A stretch of 8,528 bases of DNA from Fidelibacterota bacterium (GTDB taxonomy: Bacteria; Fidelibacterota; Marinisomatia; Marinisomatales; TCS56). The notes beneath the pieces were generated by a model that made no database searches, was not told where the DNA came from, and saw only the letters and a program-made list of their open reading frames with translations. The translations under genes and the position numbers were made by a program. The stretch spans positions 1-8,528 of the forward strand of contig JABMPO010000151.1 in the NCBI GenBank assembly GCA_013203015.1, read 5' to 3'. Below are positions 5,231 through 8,528 of the stretch, one piece after another (the first letter of the stretch is position 1; every line of letters starts with the position of its first letter).

Positions 5231-6079
5231 ATGTTTAAAGCAGATCTATTGAGCGGGAAGACATTTTTGATCACAGGTGGGGGTTCCGGTCTCGGTAAAT
5301 CAATGGCTCAGCGCTTTGGGGAGCTGGGAGCCAATCTGGTCATCATGAGTCGCAAGCTGGATGTTCTCGAACAAACGGCCAGCGAACTAAGGCAAACTGG
5401 CGCGGAAGTACTGCCGTTGGCATGTGACGTGCGCAAGCCCGCTCAGATTAGTTCAATAGTACAAAGCGCGATTGAAAAATTTGGCCGAATCGACGGATTG
5501 GTCAATAATGCCGCGGGCAATTTTATTAGTCCTACTGAGTTGTTATCCGAAGGTGGGTTTAAGGTAATCGTCGATATTGTATTGAATGGTACATTTAATG
5601 TAACTCAGGCTGTGGGGAAAGAAATGATCAAGGCTAAAGGGGGGACAATTCTGAACATCGTAACTACTTATGCCTGGACTGGCTCCGGTTATGTGGTTCC
5701 TTCAGCCTGTGCCAAGGCTGGTGTCCTGGCACTGACACGCTCACTGGCAGTGGAATGGGCTAAATATGGAATCCGAACCAATGCCATCGCCCCGGGACCT
5801 TTCCCGACCGAAGGCGCCTGGAACCGGCTTGTACCACCTGGACTTGGCATCGAAAAAACCATGAAAAAGCGAATTCCGCTAAAGCGGTTTGGTGAACATA
5901 TCGAATTGGCTAATCTGGCAGCTTATTTAATGGCTGACGGTTCCGGTTATATTAACGGTGAAGTAGTTACTATTGATGGTGGTGAATGGCTCCAAGGTGC
6001 CGGAGAATTCAACGATCTAGAAAAAATTCCCAAGGTAGTTTGGAAAGGGCTGAGTGCTATCCGAAAAGGGAAGAAATAG
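5231..6079 (+). CDS. SDR-type 2,4-dienoyl-CoA reductase, DECR1-like
   Basis: The 282-residue protein belongs to the short-chain dehydrogenase/reductase superfamily. Motifs are the Rossmann TGGGSGLG (15-22), CDV (65-67), NNAAGNFISPTE (92-103), DIVLNGTF (115-122), and the active-site block with Y147 (TTYAWTGSG), S158 and K162 (PSACAKAG), then PGP and the GEFNDL segment near the C-terminus. The Tyr-to-Lys spacing of 15 residues, instead of the usual YxxxK, and the VVPSAxAKAG and GEFNDL stretches match mitochondrial DECR1 as I remember it. The expected reaction is NADPH-dependent reduction of 2,4-dienoyl-CoA in unsaturated fatty-acid beta-oxidation. This family is unrelated to the flavin/iron-sulfur enzyme FadH of E. 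coli. It is cytosolic, with no signal. It is the first gene of an operon with the AcpH-like gene, 13 nt downstream. Confidence 0.88.
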   Translation: MFKADLLSGKTFLITGGGSGLGKSMAQRFGELGANLVIMSRKLDVLEQTASELRQTGAEVLPLACDVRKPAQISSIVQSAIEKFGRIDGLVNNAAGNFISPTELLSEGGFKVIVDIVLNGTFNVTQAVGKEMIKAKGGTILNIVTTYAWTGSGYVVPSACAKAGVLALTRSLAVEWAKYGIRTNAIAPGPFPTEGAWNRLVPPGLGIEKTMKKRIPLKRFGEHIELANLAAYLMADGSGYINGEVVTIDGGEWLQGAGEFNDLEKIPKVVWKGLSAIRKGKK

Positions 6080-6092
6080 ATATCCCGAAAAT

Positions 6093-6674
6093 ATGAATTT
6101 TCTCGCTCATCTGTTTTTGAGTCGCCATAATGATGATCTGATGATTGGTAATTATCTGGGCGATTTTGTGAAAGGACCTATTAACGGTCAGTTTTCGCCC
6201 ATAATAAACAGTGGTATTCGTCTGCACCGGCAGATCGATTCATTTACTGATAGTCATCCGATCAGAATCGAACAGCGCAAACTGTTCAGTAAAAAACGCC
6301 GCCGATATGCCGGTGTTATACTTGATGTGGCCTACGATCATTTTCTTTCACGCAATTGGGCTGAATTCAGCACTGAATCGCGGACGCGGTTTATCAAAAC
6401 TGTCTATCAGGTACTGGACTATCACAGCGAAATTTTTCCTACTCGAGCCAGTTTTTTTCTCGATTGGATGATAACAGCGGATGCGCTGAATAGATACCAT
6501 CATCTGAGAGGAATTGAAAGCACTTTTCAATTGATGTCCCGAAGAGGGCGAACCCATGCTGCGCTGATTGGAGCAAGTTCGGAAATCAGGGAAAACTATG
6601 AATTGATCGGGGCCGGATTTATGACTTTTTTCCCTGATTTAATTGACCAGGTTTCGGTTTGGGGAAAACCTTAA
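6093..6674 (+). CDS. acpH: Acyl-carrier-protein phosphodiesterase (AcpH family)
   Basis: The chosen start gives 193 residues, the length I recall for E. coli AcpH. Family motifs (DUF479) are MNFLAHLFLS at the N-terminus, GNYLGDFVKG (19-28), LHRQIDSFTDSHP (44-56), RYAGVILDVAYDHFL (71-85) and a C-terminal helical region. The metal-binding candidates are D24, H45, D49, D53, H55, D78, D82 and H83. The enzyme cleaves 4'-phosphopantetheine from holo-ACP, returning apo-ACP in the cytoplasm. The frame is open from 6054, overlapping the SDR gene, but ATG 6093 starts exactly at the family's conserved N-terminus and 13 nt after the SDR stop. No strong ribosome binding site is seen, so coupling to the upstream gene is likely. 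Its TAA interlocks with the stop of the opposing gene. Confidence 0.88.
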   Translation: MNFLAHLFLSRHNDDLMIGNYLGDFVKGPINGQFSPIINSGIRLHRQIDSFTDSHPIRIEQRKLFSKKRRRYAGVILDVAYDHFLSRNWAEFSTESRTRFIKTVYQVLDYHSEIFPTRASFFLDWMITADALNRYHHLRGIESTFQLMSRRGRTHAALIGASSEIRENYELIGAGFMTFFPDLIDQVSVWGKP

Positions 6675-8528
6675 CGCCCGATCCACCAGGTTAGTTTAAT
6701 GGCTAACACTTGATCTTTTTCGGTGATTAACAGATCATTAATATCCCGATTAAATCTAAAATTACCGGGATGAGCGTCGTTTTCCGAATTGAGGGTCCAG
6801 ACTACGTATAGAATCGATCCGGGCCGGAATTCCCAGCGCAGTACGGCACTACCGATCAGCGATTTTTCATTGAAGTCATCATCGATCTGGTGGTCCACCG
6901 GTAAAGTAGTAGGGACAACAGAATATTCATCATCGGCTTCATCATAACGGATTTCCAAACCCGCCTCATCGTAATGGATATAATCCAGTGACCGAGGTCG
7001 GGCAAATTCCTTGTAATCACTGTATTCGCCAACGGCCAACAATGCCTGGAGATAAACTTGCAAGGTCAGGTTGGGGGTCATGGTGTAGTCAAAGCGCAAT
7101 GCTGATTCGAATGTTTTTCGATCAAGTTGCGCTAGGATATAGCGTTTTCCGTACATAGTTGTTGCAGCAGGATCGGTGATGCTCATTATATACTGGGCCA
7201 GAGAATGACTGGCCGAAAATTGAGGATTGATCCGCAGATTAAACTGAGTTCCCAGTTTGATCTGTAATTCAGGATCTAATTGATATTCCCAGTAGCCATT
7301 TTCACCGCCACTGCCCTCTACATCGCATTCGAAAGATATGTTTTTCCGCCCATCAGTATAGAAACCGAATTCGCCCCAGTAGCCGGCTGGCGAAGCTACC
7401 AACGGACCACCGCGTAATTTCGTGTCGTCCAGGGTCCGAGGGCCAATTCCACTAATAAACCAGAAGCCATGGTAATTCAATAACTGTAGATCGCTTGAGA
7501 GAAATACCATCTGGTTGATCCTGTCACCACCGAAATTATGATTGCTCATGACTGCTGTCCAGATACTGGCGGAACGAAATATTTTACCGGGATCAAACCA
7601 GCTGTAACCCACCAGTAAATGTTTGTTGATCTGATCAGTCCGGAAATTTATACCCATATCGTTTGATTCAAATCCAGGTGATGTTATGCCCAGAGCCGTA
7701 TTTACCCGAACCCGACCTTTTTCCTTATTCAAAAACAAGCGTCCAGCCCAGCCTTCCATGGTGGTCAACTTGGGATCCACTTCCAAGTAATCGATATCAG
7801 GTTTTTGATAGTAATGGTTGTAGGCCTGTTGAATATCTAACAGACGATCGGCCGAACCACTTACCTTGGTATATCCGCCCCACCAGGCTAGCGCCCATTG
7901 GCGTGATTCTTTAAAAAAAGTCCAGCCATCGATACCCATACCCAGCGCGTTGTCTGTCAAATCCATGCGCAAATCGCGATCCTCAAAATTACGTGAAATG
8001 ACCGAAACCAGTCCGCCGATGCCGTGGAGTCCCTCGTGATATTCTTTCTGGGCTCGTACTAGACTATAACTGGTAAGTGGTTCAACTTCCACTTTCCGAG
8101 TGACCGAATCCTCATCGACTTGAGCGAATTCGCGTCTGGTAAGCGCAGTTAATCCTCCCACCGATAGATCTCCGGGTAGTTTACCGCTGATCTTGGCTGC
8201 GCCCAGAATCCTGGTAGCTGATGGTGAATTTACCCAGCCATCGCTTTCCACTTCACGCTGGGGTGGTCGGCCGATGCGGCGACTGTAAAAGAAACCTGGT
8301 GCGCCATAATTAAAACTGGATTGATTGGTTGGACCGCCACTGCCGAATGCGAAAATACTGGCGCCTTCCACAAAGAAGGGGCGCTTCTCATCATAATAAG
8401 TTTCGTAGGCCGAAAGGTTGATCACCGATGGGTCGACTTCCACCTGTCCGAAATCGGGGATAATGGTAGCATCGATGGTAAGATTATTGCCAATTCCGAG
8501 TTTCAGGTCGGTGCCAATCCCAAAATCG
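6671..8528 (-). CDS. DUF5916 outer-membrane-type protein, 5' end beyond window
   Basis: The frame has no stop from 6671 to the right edge, so the N-terminal part is missing; 618 residues are visible. The GTG at 8443 is not the true start: the 28 preceding codons encode a stretch ending in LTIDATIIPDFGQ that runs smoothly into VEVDPSVINLSAYET, the hallmark join of DUF5916 proteins. EKRPFFVEG (visible residues 47-55) and FYSRRIG (80-86) are further hallmarks. The remainder is rich in alternating polar/aromatic strands with many Tyr, Trp and Phe, ending LTWWIGR, consistent with an outer-membrane beta-barrel. Family members usually begin with a signal peptide and a CBM9-like sugar-binding-type domain, expected here beyond the edge. 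The function is unknown; surface glycan or glycoconjugate handling is speculation. Confidence 0.88.
   Translation of the reverse strand, partial: DFGIGTDLKLGIGNNLTIDATIIPDFGQVEVDPSVINLSAYETYYDEKRPFFVEGASIFAFGSGGPTNQSSFNYGAPGFFYSRRIGRPPQREVESDGWVNSPSATRILGAAKISGKLPGDLSVGGLTALTRREFAQVDEDSVTRKVEVEPLTSYSLVRAQKEYHEGLHGIGGLVSVISRNFEDRDLRMDLTDNALGMGIDGWTFFKESRQWALAWWGGYTKVSGSADRLLDIQQAYNHYYQKPDIDYLEVDPKLTTMEGWAGRLFLNKEKGRVRVNTALGITSPGFESNDMGINFRTDQINKHLLVGYSWFDPGKIFRSASIWTAVMSNHNFGGDRINQMVFLSSDLQLLNYHGFWFISGIGPRTLDDTKLRGGPLVASPAGYWGEFGFYTDGRKNISFECDVEGSGGENGYWEYQLDPELQIKLGTQFNLRINPQFSASHSLAQYIMSITDPAATTMYGKRYILAQLDRKTFESALRFDYTMTPNLTLQVYLQALLAVGEYSDYKEFARPRSLDYIHYDEAGLEIRYDEADDEYSVVPTTLPVDHQIDDDFNEKSLIGSAVLRWEFRPGSILYVVWTLNSENDAHPGNFRFNRDINDLLITEKDQVLAIKLTWWIGR

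Noticed and set aside
8441..8443. GTG at 8443 as the start of the DUF5916 protein
   Set aside because: The 28 upstream codons encode a conserved family stretch (LTIDATIIPDFGQ) in the same frame, so the GTG is an internal valine codon.

Overview
The window is an ordinary chromosomal stretch of about 8.5 kb from a Gram-negative bacterium of moderate, slightly AT-rich composition. It probably belongs to the FCB side of the tree (Zixibacteria, Marinimicrobia, Calditrichota or Bacteroidota relatives). That placement is inference from gene content: a DUF5916 outer-membrane-type protein, a UshA-like protein of the GALENC type, a DUF5362-like membrane protein and a PIN-PhoH ATPase. There is no rRNA, tRNA, CRISPR array, transposase, phage gene or obvious recent transfer.

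Left part (1-1984, all + strand). A secreted UshA/5'-nucleotidase-like metallophosphatase homologue with several altered active-site residues is followed immediately by a small two-helix membrane protein with a charged helical tail; the two form a tight operon. A 252-nt intergenic stretch holds a weak terminator-like hairpin and a candidate promoter/operator. It leads to a membrane-anchored or secreted CxxC protein of a family with no function known to me.

Middle part (2137-4814). A two-gene minus-strand operon encodes a PIN-domain PhoH-type ATPase/RNase and a small DUF5362-like membrane protein. An alpha/beta hydrolase is transcribed divergently from it. The hydrolase and the next minus-strand gene converge on a short region rich in inverted repeats (4800-4934).

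Right part (4926-8528). A 70-residue two-helix membrane protein (- strand) has a perfect TATAAT at the distance expected for a leaderless mRNA. Divergent from it is a + strand pair: an SDR-type 2,4-dienoyl-CoA reductase strikingly like mitochondrial DECR1, and an AcpH-like acyl-carrier-protein phosphodiesterase. Both point to fatty-acid/acyl-ACP metabolism. The acpH stop codon interlocks with the stop codon of a large DUF5916 gene on the opposite strand, whose N-terminal part lies beyond the right edge.

I see no multi-gene novel system. The most interesting points are the altered active site of the UshA-like protein, the orphan CxxC family, the probable leaderless gene, and the structured 3' ends at 4800-4934. 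Several starts were moved inward from the longest open frame: PhoH to 3916, the DUF5362-like gene to 2562, the small membrane gene to 5138 and AcpH to 6093. The DUF5916 frame was extended to the window edge.
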